Shown here: in pieces, positions 16,669 to 25,670 of the stretch
Position numbering within the stretch: the first letter of the stretch is position 1
How the letters are laid out: every line of letters starts with the position of its first letter
From: JADHLJ01 sp038116915
Lineage (GTDB): Bacteria > Pseudomonadota > Alphaproteobacteria > Thalassobaculales > Thalassobaculaceae
DNA: 64,000 bases
NCBI GenBank assembly: GCA_038116915.1
Contig: JAYOEU010000001.1
Span: 1 to 64,000, forward strand
Direction: 5' to 3'
The notes under the pieces: model-generated
The model's input: the letters and a program-made list of their open reading frames with translations, nothing else
Databases searched by the model: none
Told to the model about the DNA's origin: nothing
Program-made: the position numbers and the translations under genes

Positions 16669-17367
16669 TCACAAATTCTCCCGCGCCCAGACATCCTGGG
16701 GCGGAGTGTTCGCCGGGTCGTCGGCCCGGAGTGCGTAATAGTCGATATAGGGTGCGTAGCCGGCATGGACCCGACGCAATTCGGTGATCGCGTCGCCATG
16801 CAGATCCACGCGCAGGTTGATGTCGCGCGTGATGTCCGTGCCCATGACCACGAGCGCGGCCGAGCGTTCGGGAAGCGGCGTGCCGTCTTCCGCCGCCTGT
16901 CCGCCGGCTTGGCGACCCGCTTCCAGAGCTCGCAACAGTCGTTCGTCGAGCGGCTCGTCGGCAGTGCCGCGATAGGCTTCGGCGATCGCAGCGACGACAT
17001 CGGGTCCGGCGAGCACGTTTCCGAAGGCGGCGAACGCCGTGCCGGTCTCATGGCCGGCCCAGCTCCGGCAGGACGGGCCGGTATGCATGGCGATCTTGCC
17101 ATCGACGCCGCAGATACTCACCTGGCGGTAGGCGAAACCGGGATCCGCCGACCGCAACCGCTCCAGCGTCTCCTCTGGGCTTGCGCCGGTCTCCAGCGCC
17201 GCCGTGGCGAGCGGTCCGAGCCGGGGATTGGCGAAGGCCTGGGTCGACAGTACCGCCTTGTCCCGCACGAAAAACGGGCAATATCCCCCGACCCCGAGGG
17301 AATAGGTCGCAATGCCGACACCGAGCCTGTCGGTTTTCGCGCAATGGGCGAGGATTGTGTAGGTCAT
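16669..17367 (-). CDS. DUF1028 family protein (putative Ntn-type hydrolase)
   Basis: 232 residues from the ATG at 17367, which has GGGAG upstream. The N-terminus TYTILAHCAKTDRLGVGIATYSLGVG is the usual DUF1028 start. The AHTGPSCRSWAGH-like segment (residues about 90-104) and GNVLAG are also typical. The family is structurally related to Ntn hydrolases and is often found with peptide, acylamide or cyclic-amide degradation genes. Here MFS, LLM and hydantoinase genes follow on the same strand upstream, which suits such a role. Substrate not known. Confidence 0.85.
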   Translation of the reverse strand: MTYTILAHCAKTDRLGVGIATYSLGVGGYCPFFVRDKAVLSTQAFANPRLGPLATAALETGASPEETLERLRSADPGFAYRQVSICGVDGKIAMHTGPSCRSWAGHETGTAFAAFGNVLAGPDVVAAIAEAYRGTADEPLDERLLRALEAGRQAGGQAAEDGTPLPERSAALVVMGTDITRDINLRVDLHGDAITELRRVHAGYAPYIDYYALRADDPANTPPQDVWARENL

Positions 17368-17431
17368 GGCGGGCTCCCTGAATTCCGGCCGAAGTGTAGC
17401 AGGAACCAAGGCTCTCGCCAGCGCGTGTCCG

Positions 17432-18742
17432 CTATTGCAGCGCGCCGGGCCAGCGGCCGACCAGGGGCGCCTCGGCCAGCAGACGCCTCGGGCGGGGGAT
17501 AGCGATGCCGGGAAGACGGCCCCGCCACAACAGCAGCACGACGATCGCCATGTTGATCAGGTTCCAGGCGAAGCCGTTCAGGAAGGCGGCGGTATAGGAC
17601 AGGGTCAGGTCATAGATTTCCCCGTTCAGCCAGGCGCCGATCGCCATTCCCCCCATGGTTGCCGACAGGACCAGCCCGACCCGGGTGCCGGCTTGCGAGG
17701 CGGGAAAATAGTCGCGGATGATCACCGCGTAGGTCGGCACGATCCCGCCCTGGAACAGACCGAACAGCGCCGAGACCAGATAGAGCGAGTACAGCCCGTC
17801 CGCCGGCACGTAGAGCAGCAGGGACAAGGCCTGGAGCGACGAGCTCAACAGCAGGGTCCACAGGGCGCCGATCCTGTCCATCAGCATGCCGAAGCCGATC
17901 CTGCTGATCACGCCCAGGCCCAGCATGATTGAGAGCATTTCCGCGCCCCGCGCCTTGCCGAGGTCGAGATCCACGCAATAGGCGACGATGTGCACCTGCG
18001 GCATCGACATCGCCACGCAGCAGGCGATCCCGGCGATGAACAGCAGTGCCTGCAACAGCGGCAATGAGACAGGTGACGGCTTGCGCCCGCCGCGCGACGG
18101 CTGACCGGGCGTGTCCATCGCCTCCTCCGGCGGCTTGCGGCGCAGCGCCAGGGTGAAGGGCGGGATCGTCACGATGCAGATCGCCGCGATGATCAGATGG
18201 GTATCACGCCAGCCCAGCTTGTCGACCAGGAACTCCACGATCGGCGGCCAGATCGTTCCGGCGACATAACTGCCGCTGGCCACCAGCGCCACGGCGATGC
18301 CCCGATGCCGGATGAACCAGTGGGAAATCGCGGCGATCAGGGGGCCGAAGGTGGAACTGGTCCCGAGCCCGCCGATCAGGGCGCCCTGGATGAACAACAG
18401 CAGCCACAGATTGGTGGTGAAGGCCGCCGCGGCGTAGCCAGCGCTCAGCGCGACCGATCCGATGAGCACCGGCGTGATCACGCCGAACCGGTCGGCGAGC
18501 CGGCCCATGAACACATTGCCCAGCATGATGCCGATCATCACCGCCGTATACGGCAGCGAGGCGGTGCCGCGATCGACGTCGAAGTGCTTTTCCACCTCGG
18601 TCAGCAGCACCACCGACGACCACAGGCCGACACCGCCGATGCTGCTCATCGCCATGGAGGCGACCAGACGCCACCAGGCATAGGCGCTGTCCACCTCGTT
18701 CGCCTTTGCCGGCCGCGAGGCCATGTCGACGGTGTTCGCCAT
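17432..18742 (-). CDS. MFS transporter (monocarboxylate/oxalate-formate antiporter type)
   Basis: 436 residues with about 12 hydrophobic segments. The MFS motif GRLADRFG (loop 2-3) and a second-half copy GMLMDRIGALW are visible. The RHRGIAVALVASG stretch in helix 5 and IVPTYAVIIRDYFP in the second half are typical of the monocarboxylate/OFA branch. It probably imports a small carboxylate or amide. The start at 18742 leaves a short cytoplasmic N-terminus; the in-frame ATG at 18802 is less likely. It lies between DUF1028 and the LLM gene on the same strand and may carry the substrate of the hydantoinase module. Confidence 0.85.
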   Translation of the reverse strand: MANTVDMASRPAKANEVDSAYAWWRLVASMAMSSIGGVGLWSSVVLLTEVEKHFDVDRGTASLPYTAVMIGIMLGNVFMGRLADRFGVITPVLIGSVALSAGYAAAAFTTNLWLLLFIQGALIGGLGTSSTFGPLIAAISHWFIRHRGIAVALVASGSYVAGTIWPPIVEFLVDKLGWRDTHLIIAAICIVTIPPFTLALRRKPPEEAMDTPGQPSRGGRKPSPVSLPLLQALLFIAGIACCVAMSMPQVHIVAYCVDLDLGKARGAEMLSIMLGLGVISRIGFGMLMDRIGALWTLLLSSSLQALSLLLYVPADGLYSLYLVSALFGLFQGGIVPTYAVIIRDYFPASQAGTRVGLVLSATMGGMAIGAWLNGEIYDLTLSYTAAFLNGFAWNLINMAIVVLLLWRGRLPGIAIPRPRRLLAEAPLVGRWPGALQ

Positions 18743-18865
18743 GCAAATGAGTTCCAGGCCGGGGACGCGTTCGAGTACCGCGCGGGTTGACGCGGAATGC
18801 AACCGCTACAGGCAAACCGCGCCGATGGCAATCAGCGGTTTGAAGGGACTGAGTTTACCCGCCGG

Positions 18866-19744
18866 TCACCCCGCCGGCGCGAAGGCGTCCAGGGCCTTCG
18901 GATCAGCGCCGGTTCCGCCATCCGGCTTGAAGGCCTGCAGGACGACCTGATCGGCACCCGCCTTCCGGTGGGCCTCGATGCAGTCGCGGATCTGCTTCTC
19001 GCCGCCCCAGACGACCATGGCGTCAAGGAACCGCGGCGCTCCCTCGCCGGTGACCTCATCCTCGGTGAAGCCGAGCCGGAACCAGTTGTTGCGGTAGTTC
19101 GGCAACGCCATGTACCGGGTCATCTGCTGCTGGGCGACGGCGCGCGCGGTGCCTTGATCCGAGGTGAGGCAGACCTTCTGTTCGACGCAGAGCCAAGCGT
19201 CCGGACCGAGGATCTGGCGCGCCTCGGCGGTATGCTCCGGCGTCACGCAATAGGGCAGCGCGCCCTTGGCCTCGTCCCGTGACAGCGCGAGCATGTTCGG
19301 GCGCAGGGCCGCCAGGACGACGTTGCGGTCGCCCGTCTTGATCGTCGGATCGATATTGGCCGCCGCCATGGCTCCGAGATAGGCCCGCATGGTGGAGACG
19401 GGCTTGCCGTAGTCATGACCCCTGGCGCCCTGGACCAGCGGGATGTGCGAGACGCCGAGGCCGAGAATGAAGCGCCCGCCATAAAGCCGGTTGAGGCTGT
19501 CATGTCCCTGCGCAGAAGTCACCGCGTCGCGCGCATAGATATTGGCGATCCCGCTGGCCACGGTCAGCCGGCTGGTCTTGGACAGCAGGAAACCGCCGAG
19601 CGCCAGACATTCATAGGACAGGCTTTCGGGATACCAGAGCGTATCGTAGCCGCGCCGCTCCACCCCGGTTGCGAGCTCGGCCAGGGCCGACTGATCGAGG
19701 ACATTGGTCGAGCACCAGATGCCGAGGCCGGATGGTTTCTTCAT
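18866..19744 (-). CDS. LLM-class flavin-dependent oxidoreductase (TIGR03620-like)
   Basis: A 292-residue luciferase-like TIM-barrel protein. Hallmarks are LGIWCSTN at the N-terminus, YDTLWYPES, SGIANIYARD, LYGGRFILGLGVSHIPLV and the closing AGADQVVLQAF strand. Related proteins use FMN or F420; the cofactor is not decided by the sequence, and no F420 biosynthesis gene is present here. It is downstream of the hydantoinase genes by 50 bp on the same strand. Confidence 0.85.
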   Translation of the reverse strand: MKKPSGLGIWCSTNVLDQSALAELATGVERRGYDTLWYPESLSYECLALGGFLLSKTSRLTVASGIANIYARDAVTSAQGHDSLNRLYGGRFILGLGVSHIPLVQGARGHDYGKPVSTMRAYLGAMAAANIDPTIKTGDRNVVLAALRPNMLALSRDEAKGALPYCVTPEHTAEARQILGPDAWLCVEQKVCLTSDQGTARAVAQQQMTRYMALPNYRNNWFRLGFTEDEVTGEGAPRFLDAMVVWGGEKQIRDCIEAHRKAGADQVVLQAFKPDGGTGADPKALDAFAPAG

Positions 19745-19794
19745 GTCTTGTCTCCGCTGCTGAGCTGAACTGATTTCGAAATCCCGCCGCCGCC

Positions 19795-21450
19795 TTACGC
19801 GGAGGCTGTGACCTTGCGGTCCGCGAGATCGGCCGCCTTGCGCGCCGGGTCCCGGGCCTCGGGCGCGCCGTGCCCGCCGCCGCCGGCGGTCTCGACGATG
19901 ATCCGGTCGCCGGGGTGGAGCCGGTCGACGGTCTTGGAATTGATCGGCTGTTCCATCCCGCCGGCGCGGCGGATGGTGGAAACCGCCCGCGCGCCGGGTC
20001 CGCCGCCGAGCCGGCCCTTGGCGGGATGGACGTGCCGCTCGCCGCGATGGGTGAAAACCACGTCGCCGGACAGGATCTCGTATTCACGCACTAGGCCGAG
20101 GCCGCCACGCCAGGCGCCATCGCCGCCGGAATCGGCGCGCAGCTCGGTGCGGTGTACCCGGATCGGCGCATCCATCTCCAGCGCCTCGACCGGCAGGTTC
20201 ATGCAGTTCGTGCCGTCGGTTTCGATCACGTCGACCCCGTCGAGGCCCTGGGACGCGCCACTGCCCGACGCGATCAGTTCGCCGATGACATAGCGGCTGC
20301 CGTCGGGCCGGGTGCCGCCAAAAGCGAGCAGCAGCATCTCTCCCGCCGCGTCCGCCGGGGCTCGTTCCGGCATCGCCTGCGCCAGCGCCCCGACGATGCA
20401 GCCCGAGATCCTCTTGATCGTCGAAGTGCGCGCATTGACCGGCGCCGGCTCGCGTGGATTGACGAGGGAGCCTTCCGGCAGATGCAGGCGGATCGGGCGG
20501 AAACACCCGCCATTCGTCGGAATATCCGGATCGGTCATCGCATGGACGGCGAAATAGGCCGCCGCATGGGAGCCCGAGGGCATGCAGTTGAAGGGACCGC
20601 GCACCTGGCCGTCGGTTCCGGTGAAATCGATCGTGATCGAGTCGTCCGACACCGTCACCGCGACCTCGATCCGGATCGGGCGATCCATCTCGATCCCGTC
20701 ATTGTCGAGGAAATCATGATAGCGGTAGACGCCGTCCGGTACCGCCCGGATCGCGGCCCGGGTCATGCGCTCGGAGCGGGCCAGCAGGTCGGCGAAAATA
20801 TCGCTCAGCATCGCCGCGCCATACCTCCCGGACAGCTCGCGCAGGCGCCGCCGGCCGATCTCGCAGGCCGCGACCTGGGCGTTCAGATCACCTGTGAAGC
20901 TGTCCGGCATCCGCACATTGAGGCATAGCAGCTTCATCAGCGTATCGTTCACCACGCCTCGGTCCATGTATTTCAGCGGCGGAATGCGGATGCCCTCCTG
21001 GTAGATCTCGGTGGCGTTGGTCGGGACCGAGCCCGGCGACATGCCGCCGACATCCTGGTGATGGGTCATCGCGGCGCTGAAGGCGATCGGCCGGCCTTCG
21101 GCGAAAATCGGCATGACAAGCGCGATATCCGGCAGGTGGGTCCCGCCGAGATAGGGGTCGTTCATCACATAGATATCGCCGTCGGCCATGGTGTCGACCG
21201 GAAATTCCCGCAGGATCGTGCGCACCACCGGGATCAGCGTCGCAAGATGAATCGGGATGGCGATCGCCTGGGCCAAGGTCTCGCCGTCCAGGGTGAACAG
21301 GCTGGCCGAGGCATCGAGCCCTTCCTTGACGATCGGCGAGAAGGAGCTGCGGAAAAGCGTCGACTGCATCTCGTTGGCGATGCCGTCCAGTTTGTTGCGC
21401 ACCACTTCGACGGTGATCGGATCGAGTCGGTTTTGAAGGGGTTGGCTCAT
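19795..21450 (-). CDS. Hydantoinase B / oxoprolinase HyuB-type subunit
   Basis: A 551-residue HyuB-family protein. The N-terminal LDPITVEVVRNKLDGIANEMQ, MHHQDVGG-like metal region (MTHHQDVGGMSPGS), NDPYLGGTHLPD and the GGGGHG stretch near the C-terminus are all typical. With the HyuA-type subunit it catalyses ATP-dependent opening of a hydantoin, 5-oxoproline or related ring, or acetone/acetophenone-type carboxylation; the sequence does not tell which. Its ATG overlaps the HyuA stop by 4 bp, consistent with stoichiometric coupled synthesis. Confidence 0.92.
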   Translation of the reverse strand: MSQPLQNRLDPITVEVVRNKLDGIANEMQSTLFRSSFSPIVKEGLDASASLFTLDGETLAQAIAIPIHLATLIPVVRTILREFPVDTMADGDIYVMNDPYLGGTHLPDIALVMPIFAEGRPIAFSAAMTHHQDVGGMSPGSVPTNATEIYQEGIRIPPLKYMDRGVVNDTLMKLLCLNVRMPDSFTGDLNAQVAACEIGRRRLRELSGRYGAAMLSDIFADLLARSERMTRAAIRAVPDGVYRYHDFLDNDGIEMDRPIRIEVAVTVSDDSITIDFTGTDGQVRGPFNCMPSGSHAAAYFAVHAMTDPDIPTNGGCFRPIRLHLPEGSLVNPREPAPVNARTSTIKRISGCIVGALAQAMPERAPADAAGEMLLLAFGGTRPDGSRYVIGELIASGSGASQGLDGVDVIETDGTNCMNLPVEALEMDAPIRVHRTELRADSGGDGAWRGGLGLVREYEILSGDVVFTHRGERHVHPAKGRLGGGPGARAVSTIRRAGGMEQPINSKTVDRLHPGDRIIVETAGGGGHGAPEARDPARKAADLADRKVTASA

Positions 21451-23504
21451 CTCTCATCTCCCGCCCGCTCCAAAAGCAGAAGCAGGGTATCCAGTACCTT
21501 GCCCCGCCAGCCGGCGGGAACCCAGGTGGTCGTGTCGTTCTGCTCGACGATCGCCGGACCGTCGAAGGCAAAGCCCGCCGGCATATGCCCGCGATCATAG
21601 ACATTTGTCTCGGTCGGACGGGCGCCGTCTCCGGCCAGCACGGTCCGAACCGTCTTCAACGGCGCGGCCCTGCCGACGGTCAGGTCCGGCGGGATCGGCT
21701 CCGCCGATGCGCGGTGAACCGTGCGCAGATTGACGATCCGCGTCGCGCCTTCGACGGCGTGGCCGTAAATCCGGTCATGGAGGACCAGAAACTCCCGGTA
21801 GAGCTTTTCCAGCGGGGCATCGGCGTCAAGGTCGAGCGGCACCTCGAGGTGGTAGCCCTGGCCGACATAACAGACATCGGCGCTGTAGGAGATCGCAACC
21901 GGCACATCGCCGAGCCGCTCGTCCGCCATCAGTTCGGCCGCGTCTTTGTCCAGCGCGGCGAGATGTTGGCGCACGTCCTCGACCGCTAAACCGGCAAGCG
22001 GCCGAGAGAACGACGCCGAAACCTCATGTTCCACCGGCGCGCCAAGGAGTCCGGAGGCCGACAGCACACCCGGATGGCGCGGCACCAGGACCCGCGTCAT
22101 CGCCAGTTCCTCGGCAAGCGCGCAGGCATGCAGGGGACCGCCGCCGCCGAGACCCAAGAGCGCGAAATCGCGCGGATCAAACCCCTGCTTGATCGATACC
22201 AGACGGATCCCCTCGGCCATCTGCGCATTCAGCACACGGTGGATGCCGGCGGCGGCCGCCTCGACCGAGAGCGAGAGCGGATCGGCGACCTTTTGCTTTA
22301 TCGCCGCACGCGCGAGAGCCGGATCGAGCGCGAGGGTGCCGCCGGCGAAATAGCCGGGATCGATCAGGCCGAGCACCAGCGAGGCGTCGGTGACCGTGGC
22401 TTCGGTGCCGCCCCTGCCATAACAGGCGGGGCCGGGATCGGACCCCGCCGAGTGCGGACCGACCTTGAGGCCGCCGGCGCCGTCGATCCAGGCGATGCTG
22501 CCCCCGCCGGAGCCGATGGCGTTCACATCGACCATCGGTACCCGCACGGTGAAGCCGTCGATCACCCCTTCCTGGCGGACCAGCGGTTTCGCTCCGCTGA
22601 CCAACGCGATGTCGCAGCTCGTGCCGCCGATATCGACGGAAATCAGATCCGTCCTGCCGTTGGCCGCGCCCTCGCCGAGTGCCCCGACCACGCCGCCCGC
22701 CGGCCCGGACAGGAACAGCCGGACCGGGCGCCGCCTGGCGATCGCCGCGCCGGCCAATCCGCCGCGCGATTGCATCACTCTCAGCGGAGCCCGCACGCCT
22801 TGGCCCCGCAGAGCGCCGGAAAGGTTGGCGAGATAGGCATCGACGGTGGGTTTGATATAGGCATCGAAGGCGGTTACGACCGTTCGCTCGTACTCGCGGA
22901 AGACCGGGTCGATCTCGCTGGAAAGCGATATCGGCAGATCCGGCCACCGGGCCGCGGCGATGTCGCGGACCCGCCGTTCATGCGCCGGATTGGCGAAGGA
23001 AAACAACAGCGCGACCGCAAGCGAGTTCGCGCCCTCCGCCAGGACCTGTTCGATCGCCCGGATCACGCTGTCCTCGTCGAGCGGCGTGATCACCGCGCCG
23101 TCGGGGCCGATGCGTTCGCGCACGGCGACCCGGCGCCGGCCCGGCGCGAGGAAGACCGGGGTTTCCGGCATCAGGCGGACGCTGTACATCTGCCGGCGCA
23201 TCTGCCGGCCGATCTCAAGCACGTCTCGGAACCCCTCGGTGGTAAGGAGGCCGACCACCGCGCCCTTGCGTTCCAGCACCGCGTTCGTCGCGACCGTGGT
23301 GCCGTGCGAGAAGACCGAAATCCGGTCCGCCGACACGCCATGGCCGGTGATCAGGCGGCGCAGCCCGTCGATGACGGCCTGGCCCGGATCCGCCGGCGTG
23401 CTGGGCACCTTGAAGGCCAAATGCGCGCCATCGGGCAGAACGCAGGCGAAATCGGTAAAAGTGCCGCCGACATCGACGCCCACGCGAATGGAGTGCTTAC
23501 TCAC
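21447..23504 (-). CDS. Hydantoinase A / oxoprolinase HyuA-type subunit
   Basis: 685 residues from a GTG at 23504, which has GGAAAG 9 bp upstream; an in-frame GTG at 23531 has no ribosome site. The ASKHA-fold nucleotide motif RVGVDVGGTFTDFA opens the protein. A phosphate loop HGTTVATNAVLERKGA, SVDIGGTSCDIALV and LGGGGPLHACALAEEL follow. It is the ATP-binding partner of the HyuB subunit downstream. This pair, plus DUF1028, MFS and LLM genes on the same strand, looks like one cyclic-amide utilisation operon. Confidence 0.92.
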   Translation of the reverse strand: MSKHSIRVGVDVGGTFTDFACVLPDGAHLAFKVPSTPADPGQAVIDGLRRLITGHGVSADRISVFSHGTTVATNAVLERKGAVVGLLTTEGFRDVLEIGRQMRRQMYSVRLMPETPVFLAPGRRRVAVRERIGPDGAVITPLDEDSVIRAIEQVLAEGANSLAVALLFSFANPAHERRVRDIAAARWPDLPISLSSEIDPVFREYERTVVTAFDAYIKPTVDAYLANLSGALRGQGVRAPLRVMQSRGGLAGAAIARRRPVRLFLSGPAGGVVGALGEGAANGRTDLISVDIGGTSCDIALVSGAKPLVRQEGVIDGFTVRVPMVDVNAIGSGGGSIAWIDGAGGLKVGPHSAGSDPGPACYGRGGTEATVTDASLVLGLIDPGYFAGGTLALDPALARAAIKQKVADPLSLSVEAAAAGIHRVLNAQMAEGIRLVSIKQGFDPRDFALLGLGGGGPLHACALAEELAMTRVLVPRHPGVLSASGLLGAPVEHEVSASFSRPLAGLAVEDVRQHLAALDKDAAELMADERLGDVPVAISYSADVCYVGQGYHLEVPLDLDADAPLEKLYREFLVLHDRIYGHAVEGATRIVNLRTVHRASAEPIPPDLTVGRAAPLKTVRTVLAGDGARPTETNVYDRGHMPAGFAFDGPAIVEQNDTTTWVPAGWRGKVLDTLLLLLERAGDER

Positions 23505-23703
23505 GTCTGGAAACTTTCCGGATCGGGACACAGGGAAGACCGTGCCGACAGGTTAGCAGAACCCACCCGGCCGGCGGTAGCGCCGCTTCGGGGAGATCAC
23601 GATCGCGCTCTTCTGATATCCGCGCGCGAGACCTGAATTTCACTGCGCCGGTGGGGCGACTTGGCTAGGCTCGCCTCAGAACAACAATTGACGGAGACGC
23701 GGC

Positions 23704-24666
23704 ATGGACGCGGGCGGAAAGGTCACGCTGATCGGAGCGGGGTTGCTGGGGCATGCGCTGGCGCTGGTTCACGCGGCCGGCGGGCATCGGGTGAAGATGC
23801 AGGACATCAGCGAAAAGCAGCTAGAGATCGGCATGGGCCTGATCGAAAGCGCGCTCGGCACCATGGTGGACGCGGGTGCCCTGGACGCCAAGGACAAGCC
23901 CGCTATTCTCGCCCGCGTCACGCCGGTCCCGAAGCTGGCGGACGCCGTCGACGGCGCCGACCTGGTGGTCGAGGCGGTGGTCGAGAACATTCCCGTCAAG
24001 TCCAAGGTCTTTGCCGAGATCGACGCCGCCGCACCCGCCGATGCGATCATTGCGAGCAATACCTCGAACCTCGACGTGTTTCCGCTAATCCCGGCCGCGC
24101 GCCAGAAGCGCTGTCTCATCGCGCACTGGTACACGCCGCCCTACATCATCGACCTGGTGGATCTGGCGCCCGGCCCTCTAACCGACCCGGCGGTGATGGA
24201 CCAGATGGAAGCGCTCTATAACGGCATGGGCAAGAAGCCGATCCGGTTCGAGAAGTTCATCAACGGGTACGTCGCCAACCGTCTCCAGGCGGCGATGGGG
24301 CTGGAGATCACCAAGCTGCTCGATGAAGGCTGGGCGTCGGCCAAGGCGATCGATGATTCCATCAAATACGGCCTGGCGCTGCGCATGGCGCTGATGGGGG
24401 CGTTGATGAAGGCGGATTTCACCGGCCTCGACATGATGCAGCGCGGCATGGCCAACATGACCTATCAGCCGCCGGTCCCGAAAGGCAACAGCCCGATCCT
24501 CGACAAGCTGATCGCCGAGGGCCGCGGCGGGGTCATGACCGGCGCCGGCTATTTCGACTATGGCGGCATGACGCCGGAGCAACTGTTCCGCAACCGGGAT
24601 ATCGGCCTGCTGAAACTGAAGGGCATGGTCGAGAGGATCGAGAAGGAAACCCCGCTTGGGGCGTAG
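23704..24666 (+). CDS. 3-hydroxyacyl-CoA dehydrogenase-family NAD-binding protein
   Basis: 320 residues with the Rossmann motif LIGAGLLGHALA (9-20) and the typical VEAVVENIPVKSKVFAEIDAA and ASNTSNL segments. These are followed by a shortened helical 3HCDH-C domain with FINGYVANRLQAAM. The stand-alone size fits beta-hydroxyacid or hydroxyacyl-CoA dehydrogenases, including the L-carnitine and gulonate dehydrogenase branch; the substrate is not decided. GGAG precedes the ATG by 7 bp. A palindromic repeat separates it from the next gene. Confidence 0.86.
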   Translation: MDAGGKVTLIGAGLLGHALALVHAAGGHRVKMQDISEKQLEIGMGLIESALGTMVDAGALDAKDKPAILARVTPVPKLADAVDGADLVVEAVVENIPVKSKVFAEIDAAAPADAIIASNTSNLDVFPLIPAARQKRCLIAHWYTPPYIIDLVDLAPGPLTDPAVMDQMEALYNGMGKKPIRFEKFINGYVANRLQAAMGLEITKLLDEGWASAKAIDDSIKYGLALRMALMGALMKADFTGLDMMQRGMANMTYQPPVPKGNSPILDKLIAEGRGGVMTGAGYFDYGGMTPEQLFRNRDIGLLKLKGMVERIEKETPLGA

Positions 24667-24676
24667 AGGTGGTTGA

Positions 24677-24784
24677 CAAGACCCTTCGAGACGCCACGTT
24701 GCGGCTCCTCAGGGTGAGAGCACTACTACATTTGGCTCACCCTGAGGAGGGCGTCTTTGCGCCCGTCTCGAAGGGTCCTGTCGG
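24677..24784. repeat. Palindromic intergenic repeat, copy 3
   Basis: Left arm ACCCTTCGAGAC...GCTCCTCAGGGTGAG, right arm CTCACCCTGAGGAGG, inner hairpin GGGCG-tctttg-CGCCC, then GTCTCGAAGGGTC. The left inner hairpin (GCCAC/GCGGC) has one mismatch, the only imperfect one of the eight inner hairpins in the window. Pairing extends outward through GACAAG and CTGTCGGTC. It lies 10 bp after the dehydrogenase stop and ends 34 bp before the LLM start. Confidence 0.9.
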
Positions 24785-24818
24785 TCGGTTTCGAGAGCAA
24801 ACCTACGGAGAGTGAACA

Positions 24819-25670
24819 ATGCATATCGGCGCCTCGCTGTTTTTCACCGACTATTCGATCGGCCCGGTCGCGCTCGCCAAGGCGATGGAGGAGCGCGGGA
24901 TCGAGTCGCTTTGGGCGCCGGAGCACTCGCATATCCCGACCTCGCGCACCTCGCCGTTTCCCCAGGGCGGCGATCTGCCCAAGAAATACTATGACGTGAT
25001 GGACCCGTTCGTGACGCTTTCGGCGGCGGCCGCCGCGACCGAGCGGCTGAAGATCGGGACCGGCATCTGCCTCGTGGTGCAGCGTGATCCGATCCAGACC
25101 GCGAAATCGGTGGCATCGATCGACCAGATTTCGAACGGACGCTTCCTGTTCGGAATCGGTGCCGGCTGGAACGCCGAGGAGATGGCGGATCACGGCACCA
25201 ACTTCAAGACCCGGATGAGCCTGATGAAGGAACGCGTCGAGGCGATGCGCGAGATCTGGACCAAGAGCAAGGCCTCTTATTCGGGCCGGTTCGTCGAGTT
25301 CCCGGAGATGATGACCTGGCCGAAACCGGTTCAGAAACCGCATCCGCCGGTGCTGATGGGCGGAGCGTTTCCCCATGGCGGGCGCCGCGCCATCGAGTAT
25401 TGCGACGGTTGGCTTCCGCATGCGAAACGCCCGAACTATGGCGAGGCGCTGGATATCTTTCCGCAGTTCCGGCAGATGGCGGCGGAGGCCGGACGGGAGC
25501 CGGATTCGATTCCGATCACGGTCTATGGGGTTGCCGAAAATGCCGACACCCTCAAGCGCTACCAGGATGCGGGGACCGAGCGTTGCGTACTGACTCTGCC
25601 GGCGGCGGGAGCGGACGAGGTGATGCCGGTGCTGGACCGCATCGCCGGGCTGATCCAGGCGATCAGCTAG
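24819..25670 (+). CDS. LLM-class oxidoreductase (TIGR03619-like, putative F420- or FMN-dependent)
   Basis: 283 residues of the bacterial luciferase superfamily. HIGASLFFTDYSIGP and the ERGIESLWAPEHSHIPTSR stretch at the N-terminus are characteristic. KIGTGICLVVQRDPI, NGRFLFGIGAGWNAEEMADHG and the C-terminal substrate region RRAIEYCDGWLP are also typical of the TIGR03619 group. The ATG has ACGGAGAG upstream. Substrate unknown. It is convergent with the flavoprotein gene, overlapping its end by 8 bp. Confidence 0.86.
   Translation: MHIGASLFFTDYSIGPVALAKAMEERGIESLWAPEHSHIPTSRTSPFPQGGDLPKKYYDVMDPFVTLSAAAAATERLKIGTGICLVVQRDPIQTAKSVASIDQISNGRFLFGIGAGWNAEEMADHGTNFKTRMSLMKERVEAMREIWTKSKASYSGRFVEFPEMMTWPKPVQKPHPPVLMGGAFPHGGRRAIEYCDGWLPHAKRPNYGEALDIFPQFRQMAAEAGREPDSIPITVYGVAENADTLKRYQDAGTERCVLTLPAAGADEVMPVLDRIAGLIQAIS

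Noticed and set aside
22026..23636. A 536-codon plus-strand frame opposite the hydantoinase A gene
   Set aside because: Low-complexity R/G/D-rich translation; the minus strand has all HyuA motifs.
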